A DNA stretch of 64,000 bases from Clostridium sp. HBUAS56010 (GTDB taxonomy: Bacteria; Bacillota; Clostridia; Lachnospirales; Lachnospiraceae). Where the stretch lies: positions 82,827 through 146,826 of the forward strand of contig NZ_SULJ01000010.1 in NCBI RefSeq assembly GCF_007115105.1. The letters run 5' to 3'. The translations under genes and the position numbers were made by a program. Under the pieces are notes generated by a model. It did no database searches, had not been told where the DNA came from, and saw nothing but the letters and a program-made list of their open reading frames with translations. Positions 1 through 9,129 of this stretch are shown piece by piece; position 1 is the stretch's first letter; the number at the start of each line of letters is the position of its first letter.

Positions 1-7
1 CAGACAA

Positions 8-59
8 CCTCTATGCAGGGTCCTGCCCGGATGCAATCTCTCTGTCCGGTAACAATCCC
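8..59 (-). promoter_or_regulatory. RAT-like RNA antiterminator target downstream of licT
   Basis: On the minus strand, just after the antiterminator stop codon, the sequence reads GGGATTGTTACCGG, then a 13-nt loop-like stretch, then TCCGGGCAGGACCCTG. This resembles the ribonucleic antiterminator target of LicT/BglG proteins (GGATTGTTACTG ... GCAGG), with ACCGGA pairing TCCGG. It would control the next minus-strand gene, probably a beta-glucoside-type PTS permease, which lies outside the window. Recognition is by motif likeness only; the matching terminator is cut off by the window edge. Confidence 0.65.
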
Positions 60-64
60 ATCTC

Positions 65-910
65 TCAGTTTTCATAAAAATCTCTGGTGACTTTCTCAAT
101 GTGAATCATCAGGTACATCATTTCTTCCCGGTCCATCTCATAATGGTACCGTTCATAAACATAGTCCGCAACCTTTACAATGCAGTTATAAGACTTCTTA
201 TACTTTTCCTTTAAGACCTGAAACCAGTTCTCATCGGTTGTCTCATATTGTTTGTTCTGCAGCATACGCTGTGCAAAGAAACGGATGTGGGTAACAAACC
301 TCCGGTAATCCCAGGTCTCCGCATTCAGCTTCACCTGATAAGCCGATTCCACAATCTCTATAACATCCCGGATCATGGTTGTAATCAGCTCTAAATCTTC
401 CGGTTCCTTTCTATTTAACTGACCATAGACAAAGTGAAAGGCGAGGAACATGGCTTCATCTTCTTCCATATCCAGATTCAACCTTCTTTTTATCAGATCA
501 AGGGCATAAAGACCCACTTTAAACTCATTGGGGTAAAAACGCTTTCCTTCCCAAATCATGCCGTTGCGGAGTATCATTCCATTCCGGTAACGGTCTGCGG
601 CTCCTGCAATGTGGTCGCAGACCGTTAAAATGGTTCGTTCATTTAATGGTATTCCCAGCTCCTGTTTTGCGTAGTCCACAATCTGTTCGCTGATCTCCCA
701 GTATACCTGGGGAAGCTTTGCGAAATATTCTTCAAAATGCCTGGCATCCTTTTTATCATTCTGAATAAATACCCGTTCCACCAGCTTTCGGTCCAGTTTC
801 TCACCTTTCTTCTTACCAAACCCAATCGCCCTGCCTTTCAGGATTACTTCTTTTCCTTCTGTATTATAGGCAAGGACCATATTATTATTTAATACCTTTT
901 CAATCTTCAT
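65..910 (-). CDS. licT: BglG/LicT-family PRD transcriptional antiterminator
   Basis: RNA-binding antiterminator that, when active, stabilises an RNA hairpin and lets polymerase read through a terminator in front of sugar PTS genes. The 281-aa product has the N-terminal co-antiterminator RNA-binding domain (residues 1-55; KVLNNNMVLAY, GRAIGFGKKKGE) and two PTS regulation domains. Histidines at 100, 159, 208 and 270 sit where LicT has its four regulatory phosphorylated histidines (seen here; role known for the family). The start is the ATG at 910, preceded by AAAAAAGGGGAAT; an upstream in-frame extension would run through the terminator hairpin and is rejected. RAT-like sites lie both in its leader and after its stop, so it probably controls itself and a downstream PTS operon. 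Confidence 0.93.
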   Translation of the reverse strand: MKIEKVLNNNMVLAYNTEGKEVILKGRAIGFGKKKGEKLDRKLVERVFIQNDKKDARHFEEYFAKLPQVYWEISEQIVDYAKQELGIPLNERTILTVCDHIAGAADRYRNGMILRNGMIWEGKRFYPNEFKVGLYALDLIKRRLNLDMEEDEAMFLAFHFVYGQLNRKEPEDLELITTMIRDVIEIVESAYQVKLNAETWDYRRFVTHIRFFAQRMLQNKQYETTDENWFQVLKEKYKKSYNCIVKVADYVYERYHYEMDREEMMYLMIHIEKVTRDFYEN

Positions 911-928
911 ATTCCCCTTTTTTAAATC

Positions 929-991
929 AAAAAAAGACAAGACCAGAGTACCATCACATCGTGTCATGTGATTCCATCTCTGTAGACCTTG
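929..991 (-). terminator. Leader terminator of licT, overlapped by a RAT
   Basis: On the minus strand a long imperfect hairpin (CAAG..CAGAG..ATCACAT-gacacg-ATGTGAT..CTCTG..CTTG) is followed by TCTTTTTTT just upstream of the licT ribosome binding site. Its left arm overlaps the 3' half of the RAT at 982-1012, the usual arrangement of mutually exclusive antiterminator and terminator structures. Confidence 0.75.
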
Positions 992-1012
992 CCTGCTTAA
1001 CCAGTCACAAAC
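982..1012 (-). promoter_or_regulatory. RAT (antiterminator RNA target) in the licT leader
   Basis: The minus strand reads TTGTGACTG-GTTAA-GCAGGCAAGG, very close to the LicT/SacY target consensus TTGTTACTG..GCAGGCAAAACC. It overlaps the base of the terminator at 929-991, so binding of the antiterminator would prevent terminator folding and raise its own expression. Confidence 0.75.
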
Positions 1013-1034
1013 TACATATCTATTTTGTATACCA

Positions 1035-1063
1035 AGTATAACATATTGAAATATAAAAGTCTA
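1035..1063 (-). promoter_or_regulatory. Putative sigma-70 promoter of licT
   Basis: Minus strand TAGACT, 17-nt spacer, TATACT. The predicted start site leaves a leader of about 120 nt that contains the RAT and terminator. The -35 is imperfect, so this is an inference from spacing and position. Confidence 0.55.
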
Positions 1064-1239
1064 TTTGTAATCCTGTTCAATCTTATGGCATGTTTTTGTA
1101 CAAAACTTATAAATTACAGATTGAAATACCCTCGTTATCTCACGATAAGTCCTATCAAACAAATAAAACAAACGATAAAATACTTCTTTATGGAAACAAA
1201 ATGATGTTGAGTGCAGTCAAATTCCAGCACAAAACTTTC

Positions 1240-1268
1240 TTGACAAATAACCTTGGCAGAGCTATTCT
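1240..1268 (+). promoter_or_regulatory. Sigma-70 promoter of the arsR-type/MATE operon
   Basis: TTGACA, 17-nt spacer, TATTCT, ending about 50 nt before the start codon of the ArsR-type gene. The rest of the 1064-1320 intergenic stretch shows no convincing gene; a 66-codon frame at 1090-1290 lacks a ribosome binding site and contains this promoter. Confidence 0.75.
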
Positions 1269-1320
1269 GATTAAGGAATTGCTTAATTAGATTTAATGGA
1301 ATGAAGAGAAAGGAGGTTTC

Positions 1321-1662
1321 ATGGATTATATCCAGGCACTGCATGTGATCACAGATCCTACCAGATATCAGATCCTGCATCTTTTGATGGAGCGACATTA
1401 CTGCGTCCGGGCTGTATCAAAAAAACTGGGAATCAGTGAGCCTGCAGTCTCCCAGCAGATGAACATTCTGAAAAAAACCGGTATTATAACCGGATCTAAA
1501 ATAGGTTATCATATGCACTATGTTGTGAATCTTGATGTGGCAGCACAGATATTCCGGCAGTTTTCAGAGGAATTCCATCTGTCTGCTCCAGAAAATTTCA
1601 TGACAACGGAATGTATCTGCGAATACGAATGTGAAAGAAAAAAAGAATTACCTGAACGTTAG
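1321..1662 (+). CDS. ArsR-family winged-helix transcriptional regulator
   Basis: A 113-aa single-domain regulator. Residues 10-70 form the ArsR-type winged helix (DPTRYQILHLL; recognition region SKKLGISEPAVSQQMNIL). Family members usually repress a neighbouring operon until a metal or other ligand binds. The C-terminus carries a tight cysteine group (C98, C100, C104) plus C28, which could be a thiol or metal sensing site; that is inference, as no classical CxCxxC motif is present. A strong site (AAAGGAGGTTTC) precedes the ATG. Its stop is 9 nt before the MATE exporter, so the two are co-transcribed and the regulator probably controls export. Confidence 0.88.
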   Translation: MDYIQALHVITDPTRYQILHLLMERHYCVRAVSKKLGISEPAVSQQMNILKKTGIITGSKIGYHMHYVVNLDVAAQIFRQFSEEFHLSAPENFMTTECICEYECERKKELPER

Positions 1663-1671
1663 GAGTTTAAA

Positions 1672-3009
1672 ATGGACAAAGAATACCTGATTCAAGACAA
1701 GCCTGCCAAAGCGCTGGCTATCTTTACCCTTCCGATGATTATCGGCAATCTGTTCCAACAGTTTTATACGATGGCGGACTCAGTCATTGTCGGCCGCTTT
1801 GTAAGTGAAGATGCGTTGGCAGCAATTGGTGCCTCCTATTCCTTTACCAATGTATTTATCTGTATCGCCATTGGCGGCGGAGTCGGTGCCACAGTTATTA
1901 CAAGCCGCTATTTAGGCGCACGAAACTACAAAAAGATGATACAGTCCACGTGTACAGCTTTAATTGCGTTTCTTTTATTAAGCGTTGTTTTAGCAGCTAT
2001 CGGCCTGATCTTTGGAAGAACCTTTATGATTTATCTAAACACACCGGAGAACATTCTTGATATGGCTTCGGATTACCTCGAGATTTATTTCTGGGGACTT
2101 CCATTTTTATTTATGTATAACATTGTGGCAGCTATCTTTAACGCCATTGGAAAGTCAAGAATTCCCCTATACCTTTTGATCTTTTCTTCTATATTAAACA
2201 TATTGCTGGCTGTGTTTATGGTATATAACCTGGGACTTGGGGTAAAAGGAGCCGCATGGGCCACCTTTATGGCACAGGGAATCTCCGTTGTCTTATCCTT
2301 TTTCCTGCTGTTTAAAGAATTCAAAAAGTACTTTAGTTATTTAGAGAAGCCCGTTGACATGCCTGTTCTGGGTGAGATGTCCAGAGTTGCACTGCCCTCC
2401 ATCCTCCAGCAGTCCACCGTGGCAATTGGTATGCTTCTCGTTCAGTCTGTGGTAAACAGCTTCGGAAGCGAGGTTCTCGCCGGATTCTCTTCTGCCATGC
2501 GTGTAGAGAGCATCTGCATCGTTCCGATGGCTGCCATCGGTAATGCCATGTCCTCCTACACGGCACAAAATCTGGGTGCCGGAAAACAGGACCGGGTCAA
2601 AAAAGGATTTCTGGCAGCTAACGGATATGTTCTTCTTTTTGCCGTTGTAACCTGTGTCATCCTGGAATTATTCTACACACCGATCGTAGGATTATTCCTT
2701 GGGGGAACCGGAACAGACCTGGCTTTTCAGACAGGAACCGGATACCTGCGTTTCATGGGATTCTTCTTTGTTATCATCGGACTGAAGATGACCACCGACG
2801 GACTGCTGCGGGGAGCCGCTGATATGAAGATGTTTACCATTGCCAACTTTGCAAACCTGGCGCTCCGGGTTATCATCGCCCTTTCCATGGCTCCCCATTA
2901 TGGCATTGCCATGGTATGGTTTGCAGTTCCTGTAGGCTGGCTGGTGAATTTCATTATATCTTACCTCCAGTACCGGACCGGGAAATGGAAAACAATAAAA
3001 ACCGCATAA
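1672..3009 (+). CDS. MATE-family multidrug/toxin efflux transporter
   Basis: A 445-aa integral membrane protein of normal MATE length with about twelve hydrophobic segments. The N-terminus (LAIFTLPMIIGNLFQQFYTM ADSVIVGRFV region, residues 15-45) is the typical MATE opening, and the same fold repeats in the second half (ALPSILQQSTVAIGMLLVQ). Members export cationic drugs, dyes or metabolites using Na+ or H+ gradients. It is the second gene of an operon with an ArsR-type regulator, so export of the molecule sensed by that regulator is likely. The substrate cannot be read from sequence. Confidence 0.9.
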   Translation: MDKEYLIQDKPAKALAIFTLPMIIGNLFQQFYTMADSVIVGRFVSEDALAAIGASYSFTNVFICIAIGGGVGATVITSRYLGARNYKKMIQSTCTALIAFLLLSVVLAAIGLIFGRTFMIYLNTPENILDMASDYLEIYFWGLPFLFMYNIVAAIFNAIGKSRIPLYLLIFSSILNILLAVFMVYNLGLGVKGAAWATFMAQGISVVLSFFLLFKEFKKYFSYLEKPVDMPVLGEMSRVALPSILQQSTVAIGMLLVQSVVNSFGSEVLAGFSSAMRVESICIVPMAAIGNAMSSYTAQNLGAGKQDRVKKGFLAANGYVLLFAVVTCVILELFYTPIVGLFLGGTGTDLAFQTGTGYLRFMGFFFVIIGLKMTTDGLLRGAADMKMFTIANFANLALRVIIALSMAPHYGIAMVWFAVPVGWLVNFIISYLQYRTGKWKTIKTA

Positions 3010-3067
3010 AAACATGTTGGGAAAGAATCACATGTATGAAATCTGTGTACCCGTTAAACCATCATGT

Positions 3068-3118
3068 ATAAGACAAAACAGCAGTAGATTATGACAATCT
3101 ACTGCTGTTTTGTCTTAT
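3068..3118. terminator. Bidirectional terminator between convergent MATE and GH43 genes
   Basis: A perfect 23-bp inverted repeat with a 5-nt loop (ATGAC); the arms contain AGACAAAACAGCAGTAGATT and its complement, giving T-rich ends on both strands. It overlaps the stop codon of the GH43 gene at 3115-3117. Confidence 0.85.
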
Positions 3119-4698
3119 GGTGCTCCAGTTTCTTCTTTTCCTTCATATGAAAACCAGTCAAAATCCACAAAATTGCTGCTCTTATTTCCATTGGAAGATG
3201 CATACAGACCCAGGACTGTTCCGGTATATCCTCCTGCCGTTTCTCTGCTTAAAAATGTTCCATCCATATCAGAACCCAGCGCCGAATAGTCCTCCCCATT
3301 TTCCGAAAAGGAAAAAGAAAACTTCTGATTTTTCCCGTTCACCCTGAAAAAAAGTCGTTTTCCTATCCAGGAAACCATTCCAGATACTTCCTCCTGTCCA
3401 TTGATACATTTTGTTACACGTATTTCTTTTCTTCCACCAAACTGCCCATATTCCAGGCGTATATGATACCGGTGATTCATAAGCAATGCCATACCTGCTG
3501 TTTCCCCTTCCAACGGTTCAAATTCCATAACCGTATCCATCTGAAAGCAGAAATGCTGTTGTCTGCGTCCCCAAAAGGAGGAGAACACCTCTTCTTTTAT
3601 GGTATTTGGATGCAGAAACAAACGAAGGCAGCCTGCCCGCTCTGTCAGGCTATAGCTCTCATAAGTTGGTGTCCTGACTGTAATCCAGTCATTGCCCATG
3701 CTGGTATTGTTAAAATCATCACGAGCATATTTCTGTGTCCATACGAATTCTTCTAAATCCGGAGCCGGATAAGAGAATTCCACTCTTCCAGTATCGGGGC
3801 TGAACACAGGCCATTCCTCTTCCCATATGACAGGTACCGCAAATGTCTCTCTTCCAAGACTGCTGTAGCCATTTAAAGAGCGAACCCCCAGTAAAACCGC
3901 CCACCATTCTCCATTATGAAGCTGAATCAGATCCGCATGACCGGGATTGGTGATGGGATAATCCTTCCTTAGATTTCGATGCGTAATTAAGGGATTCCTT
4001 GGATTCGATTCATAAGGACCTGTAACAGACCGGCTTCGAAACACAGTCGCTGCATGATTGCGGAACGTTCCTCCCTCTGCAATCAACAGATAATACCAGT
4101 CCCCAATCTGATAAATATGGGGTCCCTCCGGAGCTGCAGCATTGACAAATGCTCCCTGTGTTAAAAGTACATGACGCTCTCCCTTTAACTCTCCTGTCTC
4201 CAGATCAAGTTCCTGCATCCAGATATGCCTGCCTCTTTCTGGCTGATCTGGATATGGACGGCAGTTTCCAAGATAGTAAGCCTTTCCCTCATCGAATACC
4301 AGCGACGGATCAATTCCCTCCGCCCCCTTTACCTCAACAGGGTTTGACCAAGGTCCTGCCGGATCCTTGGCGTAGACATAAAAATTAACATTATCCCTGT
4401 AATTTCCATTCTTCACCAGAGTTGTAATCACATAAAAACAATCATCTTCTTTTCTGTAAAAAATGGAAGAGGCATAGATTCCCTTTGAATCACTGACCCC
4501 TGATAAATCCAGTTGTTCCGGTGTGGATAATACATGACCAATCTGATGCCAATGGACAAAATCCCTGGAATGAAAAACCGGAATTCCAGGAAAATATTCA
4601 AAGGTGGAGGTCACAAGATAATAATCCTCCCCCTTCCGGCAAACGGAAGGGTCGGGATAAAAACCAGGGAGCAGCGGATTATGAAGACATTTCTCCAT
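3115..4698 (-). CDS. GH43-family beta-xylosidase / alpha-L-arabinofuranosidase
   Basis: A 527-aa glycoside hydrolase that removes xylose or arabinose from short xylan-type oligosaccharides. Residues 7-300 are the five-bladed GH43 propeller: catalytic base in FYPDPSVC (D16), the pKa-modulating aspartate in GAEGIDPSLVF (D130) and the acid glutamate in APEGPHIY (E191). Residues 330-525 match the beta-xylosidase C-terminal lectin-like domain. No signal peptide is seen, so it works in the cytoplasm on imported oligosaccharides. Its ATG overlaps the stop of the binding-protein gene by one base (TAATG), indicating translational coupling. It is the last gene of the ABC-importer operon. Xylosidase versus arabinofuranosidase is not resolvable here. 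Confidence 0.9.
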   Translation of the reverse strand: MEKCLHNPLLPGFYPDPSVCRKGEDYYLVTSTFEYFPGIPVFHSRDFVHWHQIGHVLSTPEQLDLSGVSDSKGIYASSIFYRKEDDCFYVITTLVKNGNYRDNVNFYVYAKDPAGPWSNPVEVKGAEGIDPSLVFDEGKAYYLGNCRPYPDQPERGRHIWMQELDLETGELKGERHVLLTQGAFVNAAAPEGPHIYQIGDWYYLLIAEGGTFRNHAATVFRSRSVTGPYESNPRNPLITHRNLRKDYPITNPGHADLIQLHNGEWWAVLLGVRSLNGYSSLGRETFAVPVIWEEEWPVFSPDTGRVEFSYPAPDLEEFVWTQKYARDDFNNTSMGNDWITVRTPTYESYSLTERAGCLRLFLHPNTIKEEVFSSFWGRRQQHFCFQMDTVMEFEPLEGETAGMALLMNHRYHIRLEYGQFGGRKEIRVTKCINGQEEVSGMVSWIGKRLFFRVNGKNQKFSFSFSENGEDYSALGSDMDGTFLSRETAGGYTGTVLGLYASSNGNKSSNFVDFDWFSYEGKEETGAP

Positions 4699-6074
4699 TA
4701 CTCAACCCTCTTGGCAAGTTCCAACTGTTTGTTGATATCGCTGATTAGATAATCAGCCACAGTATCCGCATCATCCACACCATAACTTAACATCTGCATT
4801 GCCATAAAATAAGTTCCATCCGGATTTTTCAGTGCAGACCTCTCAAACACAGGATCAAATTTAAAGGAATTCCATTCCATAACCTTCTCATTGGCAATTG
4901 CCGTAATGCTTCCAGATAAGTCTAAAGCTGCCAGACCATTTTTATTTGCAGGTATGCCACGGGTATCTTTTAAAAGTTCTGCCCCTTCCGGTTCACCGAA
5001 TAAGAACTGAATTAATGCAGCCGCCTCTGCCGGATGAGATGTGTTCTTTGGAATGGCAAATACCATGGCGGCTTTTGTCATACCACCTTTATGATCACCC
5101 ATTTTAATGTAGTCCCCTACCTGGAATTCAAAACCTGGTGCTGCCTGAATATATTTTTTCAAGTTGCTGTCCCAGATATACATACCCGCATAGTGACCAT
5201 CAATCCATCTCTGATTGGTATCCACCAGTTCTGATCCATCTCCTGCAAGAACTTCCAGAGTGGGAATTACATGACGCTCTTCTAAGAGACTGAGCCATTC
5301 CAGACCTTCTTTTATTTCTTCTTTACTGTATTGAAGCTCATTATTCTCTACCCATGGCTTTCCATAGACACTCTGCAGATAATATACCATCAGCGTCATA
5401 CGATCTAAAGGATTTAAAATCAAAGGATAGTAAGTTCCATCTTCATAGGAAGCAAAGGCATCACCAACTGCGTACAGTTCCTCTAATGTGGTAGGAATCT
5501 CTACTCCCACCGCCTCCAGTCTGGTGGTATTCCAGAAGAACACCCTTCCAGTATTGCTGGCAGGCAGTGCCTGAAGCACGTTATTCGTTGTATAATAATC
5601 CAGATCAGACGAATCATAAGCAGTTAAATCAATAATATCCGATAATTTATTTAAATCATAAAACATGCTTCCATCTGGAGAGTAGTTAAATACCCAGTCC
5701 ATGTTAAGCTGAATTACATCAGCCGCATTGCCTGATTTAAGGGCAAGAGCCACCTTTTCTTCATGACCAGTAAAGGACTCATATTCTGCCTCAACCTTAA
5801 TGTTCGGATATTTCTTCTCAAATGCCTTGATTCCTTCCAGTGTTGCCTGATGTCTACTATCTCCGCCCCACCAGTTGATACGAAGCGTAATCGGATCTTT
5901 GGTATTGACGGTCAGTCCCTCCGCTTTTGCCGGCTCTGAACTTTCACTTTTCTCTGCCGCCTGGGTTGGTGCTGCTGTTTCTGCTTTCTGTGTAGGCATA
6001 CAGCCTGCCAAAGAGCCAATCATTGCTCCTGTAAGTAATAATGCTATTCCCCTGTTCCATTTTTTCTGTTTCAT
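4698..6074 (-). CDS. Sugar ABC transporter solute-binding lipoprotein
   Basis: A 458-aa extracellular binding protein of the CUT1 sugar importer class. It starts with a lipoprotein signal (lysines, hydrophobic core LLLTGAMIGS, lipobox LAGC), followed by a Thr/Ala/Glu-rich linker and the SBP_bac_1 fold from about residue 55 (ITLRINWWGGDSRHQATLEG). It captures an oligosaccharide and delivers it to the two permeases encoded just upstream. A good site (GGAGGGGTAAA) sets the start. No ATPase gene is in the operon, so a shared MsmX-type ATPase elsewhere is likely, as is common in Firmicutes. Confidence 0.92.
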   Translation of the reverse strand: MKQKKWNRGIALLLTGAMIGSLAGCMPTQKAETAAPTQAAEKSESSEPAKAEGLTVNTKDPITLRINWWGGDSRHQATLEGIKAFEKKYPNIKVEAEYESFTGHEEKVALALKSGNAADVIQLNMDWVFNYSPDGSMFYDLNKLSDIIDLTAYDSSDLDYYTTNNVLQALPASNTGRVFFWNTTRLEAVGVEIPTTLEELYAVGDAFASYEDGTYYPLILNPLDRMTLMVYYLQSVYGKPWVENNELQYSKEEIKEGLEWLSLLEERHVIPTLEVLAGDGSELVDTNQRWIDGHYAGMYIWDSNLKKYIQAAPGFEFQVGDYIKMGDHKGGMTKAAMVFAIPKNTSHPAEAAALIQFLFGEPEGAELLKDTRGIPANKNGLAALDLSGSITAIANEKVMEWNSFKFDPVFERSALKNPDGTYFMAMQMLSYGVDDADTVADYLISDINKQLELAKRVE

Positions 6075-6121
6075 TTTACCCCTCCAACATTTTTAAGAGT
6101 TTTCATTTCCCATCTGATCCT

Positions 6122-6970
6122 TTACCCCTTAACTCCCCCTGCTGCAATTCCATCTACAAAGGAATTCTGTGCTGCAAAGAATACCACCAAAGAAGGAATG
6201 ATTGCAATCAATGACATGGCAAGAACCCGGTTCCATTCAAATCCCACATCCGCATCCATTGACATTCGCAGAAAGATGGATACCGGATATTTGGCAACTG
6301 TATTCACATAGATGAGGGGACCCATAAAGTCATTGGACGCCCACATAAACTGAAACAGTGCACAGGATACAATGGAAGGTTTCAGCATGGGTACGATCAC
6401 ATAACAAAGCGTCTGCATCACATTACACCCATCAATTTTTGCCGCTTCCTCCAGCTCTCTTGGAATTCCCCGAAGAAACTGGATCAGCATGTATACAAAA
6501 TAGGTATCGCCCGCAAAAAGAGACGGTATAATCAACGGAAAATACGAATCCAGCCAGCCAAGCTGATCAAATAAGATATACTGAGGTACATTTAACACTA
6601 CCTGAGGCAGAAACAAGGTAGACAATAACACGGCAAATGAAAAACGTTTACCAACAAAATGAAACCTTGCAAACCCATAAGCAGTAAAAACAGCCGAAGC
6701 CACAGTTACAATTACTTTTGGTATGACAAATTTATAAGTATTTGCCATAAAATGAAGAAGTGTCATTCCCTCATAACCTTTAAACCCTCTTATATACCCC
6801 TCAAAAGTAGGTGCCAGAGGAATGAATCCAATGCTTGAGAAAATCTCTGCATTAGTCTTAAAGGAAGCTCCAAACATCCAGATCAGCGGATATACCATAA
6901 CAATTCCTACCGCAATCAGAATAAAATATCGGAGAAAGGTATTAATTATCAATCTGTTTTCTCTTGTCAT
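6122..6970 (-). CDS. Carbohydrate ABC transporter permease (MalG type)
   Basis: A 282-aa inner-membrane permease with six predicted membrane helices. The EAA loop that contacts the ATPase is visible as LEEAAKIDGCNVMQTLCYVI, and the C-terminus (FVDGIAAGGVKG) is typical of MalG-type proteins. It forms the translocation pore with the permease encoded 5 nt upstream. Substrate is inferred from the operon: an oligosaccharide released from a plant glycan. Confidence 0.93.
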   Translation of the reverse strand: MTRENRLIINTFLRYFILIAVGIVMVYPLIWMFGASFKTNAEIFSSIGFIPLAPTFEGYIRGFKGYEGMTLLHFMANTYKFVIPKVIVTVASAVFTAYGFARFHFVGKRFSFAVLLSTLFLPQVVLNVPQYILFDQLGWLDSYFPLIIPSLFAGDTYFVYMLIQFLRGIPRELEEAAKIDGCNVMQTLCYVIVPMLKPSIVSCALFQFMWASNDFMGPLIYVNTVAKYPVSIFLRMSMDADVGFEWNRVLAMSLIAIIPSLVVFFAAQNSFVDGIAAGGVKG

Positions 6971-6975
6971 CGCTC

Positions 6976-7914
6976 CTACCTCCCTTCCTCATCACTATAG
7001 TACACCCAGTACTTCTGGCTCATAAATGCAATAATTGTGAATGTCGTTATAATCAGGAACAAAAGCCAGGCAATCGCACTTGCCATACCCATCTCATAAC
7101 TCTTAAACGCATTGTTGTACACCAGCAAAGATACCAGCGTAGTGGAGCGAAGCGGACCTCCCTGAGTGATGATAAAAGGACCATTAAACTCCTGAAATTT
7201 ATGACATAACTGGGTTACAAAGTTATAGAATATAACCGGTGTAATCAAAGGAACTGTAATGCTCAAAAACTGTCTCCATTTCCCTGCTCCATCAATGGAA
7301 GCTGCCTCATATAATTCCTGGGAGACTCCCTTTAAGGCTGCAAGGAAGATAACCATAGGAGAACCAAACTGCCAGATTCTAAGCAAAACAATGGCAAAGA
7401 ACGCTCCTGATGGATCACCCAGCCAGTTAAATGGTTCTAATCCAAATCTGGAAGAGATCATATTGATGAGACCTTCCGTCTTAAACAAGAAACGCCACAG
7501 CACTGCAATAGATACGGAACCTCCTAAAATCGAAGGAATGTAGTAAGCTGTACGAAAGAAATTAACTCCTCTGGTCTTAAAGTTTAATATGTACGCAATA
7601 AACAGGGCAAAGATCAGCTCAAACGGCACTGTAATAAATGCGTATTTAAAAGTCTGTATAAATGCTTTCACAGTCATCTTATCCTGCAGAATGGAAATAT
7701 AATTTTCCAATCCAACAAAGACAGGAAGCCGGAACAAGTTGTATTCATGAAAGCTATAGATAAACGATGCCATAAATGGATAAAGCTTAAATATTGCAAA
7801 ACCAATCCACCATGGAAGAATAAAGAAGAAGCCAAAATTTTTCTTTATAAAATCTTTTGGATTCTTATATCTGGGTAATTGCATTGCTTTTGATGTTTTC
7901 CGGTCATTTCCCAC
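6976..7914 (-). CDS. Carbohydrate ABC transporter permease (MalF/UgpA type)
   Basis: A 312-aa permease, partner of the MalG-type subunit. It has a long N-terminal cytoplasmic tail, an opening helix (FFFILPWWIGFAIFKLYPF) and the EAA loop ELYEAASIDGAGKWRQFL. The frame begins with GTG at 7914, 9 nt after a strong GGGGAGG site; the first ATG, ten codons in, is poorly placed, so GTG is preferred. It lies between the enolase-superfamily gene and the second permease with short gaps, in one transcript. Confidence 0.92.
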   Translation of the reverse strand: MGNDRKTSKAMQLPRYKNPKDFIKKNFGFFFILPWWIGFAIFKLYPFMASFIYSFHEYNLFRLPVFVGLENYISILQDKMTVKAFIQTFKYAFITVPFELIFALFIAYILNFKTRGVNFFRTAYYIPSILGGSVSIAVLWRFLFKTEGLINMISSRFGLEPFNWLGDPSGAFFAIVLLRIWQFGSPMVIFLAALKGVSQELYEAASIDGAGKWRQFLSITVPLITPVIFYNFVTQLCHKFQEFNGPFIITQGGPLRSTTLVSLLVYNNAFKSYEMGMASAIAWLLFLIITTFTIIAFMSQKYWVYYSDEEGR

Positions 7915-7935
7915 CGTAATACCTCCCCTTATCTT

Positions 7936-9081
7936 TTACTTGTCAGCTAAAAAGATCTGTTTACTTTCCAGCAGTCCGTCCTTCTCCAGTTTTTCAATAT
8001 TCATCCGCTGCGGATTGCCTGGCAGATCTGGCTGGCAGTAGAATCTGCCATTTCGTTCTTCTGGCTGGAACATGGTGTAAGCTCCCACCGGACGACTGAT
8101 CGGCTCATGGTATTCAATCTTTTCATCTTCATTATAAAGACAGCCAAATATGGCATTGAGATAAATTCTTCCCCCAGACGAAAAAGTAACCCCTTTCTCT
8201 CTCGCCAGATCACGAATCTTAATAATATCATCAATCCTTGTCATACGTCCGATGGAAGGCTGTAAGTGATCCACTCCTTTTTCCACATAAGTTTCATACG
8301 CATAATAGATCCGCATGGATTCCCCAAAAGCAAGTGGTGCAGATATTCCCATTTCCTTTAACTGCTTAATCCCGTTCATATCATGGGAATGAATGGGTTC
8401 TTCAAACCATGCCAGCTTATACGGTTCTGCCAGTTTTGCAAACTGAAAAGCATCGGAAACGTCCCATCTCTGATTGGCATCCACCGCAATTCCAATCTCT
8501 GTTCCAACTGCTCCTCGGACCTTCTCAAGCCGTCTGATGTCCCGTTCCATGTTGGTGCCATCATCACTTCCCACTTTAAACTTAACTGTCTTATACCCTT
8601 CTTCCACATACCTTGTCATATCTTCTACCAGTTCTTCATCAGAAAGCAGCAGTGATCCGCCTCCTTTATAAGTGGCTGCCCAGTCCTTTTCTGCCCCCAG
8701 AAACCGGTGAAGAGGCTTACCAGCCCTTTGTGCCAGAATGTCCAGCATCATCAGATCAAGCTGACCTACCTCTACTGCCTGCCCGCTTTGAAACCCTGCA
8801 TTACGCACCTTCCAGTAAAGAGTGTCCCGCCACTGGTTGTAAGTCAGCTTCTCTCCGTTAAGGATCATAGGGAGGATATTCTTTACAAAACTTCTGCCTA
8901 CTGTTAAGTGTGCACATGCACCTTCTGAATCGTAAAGTTCAATACAGCCCTGTTCCGGTGCATTCTTTCCCATACCTCCGGTTCCGTCTTTGAATGGCTT
9001 TGGAAGCGGAATGGGGTGGAAATTATAGTAAACCGCCTTAACAAATTGAATGGTATCCTGATAGTCAAATATGTTGTTCAT
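7936..9081 (-). CDS. Enolase-superfamily (mandelate racemase-type) sugar-acid enzyme
   Basis: A 381-aa member of the mandelate racemase / muconate lactonizing group. The capping domain is followed by a barrel with the KxK catalytic pair (K167-F-K169) and metal ligands D201 (in VDANQRW), E227 (in WFEEP) and E254 (in FGES). Family members abstract the proton alpha to a carboxylate; most in sugar loci are acid-sugar dehydratases or racemases. With a glycosidase, an importer, an MBL-fold hydrolase and an amidohydrolase around it, oxidation-type breakdown of a sugar acid or lactone is likely but the substrate is unknown. It is the first gene after a sigma-70 promoter at 9130-9158. Ribosome site ACGGAGGAGCTC. 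Confidence 0.87.
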   Translation of the reverse strand: MNNIFDYQDTIQFVKAVYYNFHPIPLPKPFKDGTGGMGKNAPEQGCIELYDSEGACAHLTVGRSFVKNILPMILNGEKLTYNQWRDTLYWKVRNAGFQSGQAVEVGQLDLMMLDILAQRAGKPLHRFLGAEKDWAATYKGGGSLLLSDEELVEDMTRYVEEGYKTVKFKVGSDDGTNMERDIRRLEKVRGAVGTEIGIAVDANQRWDVSDAFQFAKLAEPYKLAWFEEPIHSHDMNGIKQLKEMGISAPLAFGESMRIYYAYETYVEKGVDHLQPSIGRMTRIDDIIKIRDLAREKGVTFSSGGRIYLNAIFGCLYNEDEKIEYHEPISRPVGAYTMFQPEERNGRFYCQPDLPGNPQRMNIEKLEKDGLLESKQIFLADK

Positions 9082-9129
9082 GAGCTCCTCCGTTGTGCTT
9101 TTTGTAGATTTCTGCTACCTTTTATCCAC

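Noticed and set aside
1090..1290. 66-codon plus-strand frame before the arsR-type gene
   Set aside because: No ribosome site, no recognisable sequence, and the TTGACA-17-TATTCT promoter of the real operon lies inside it.
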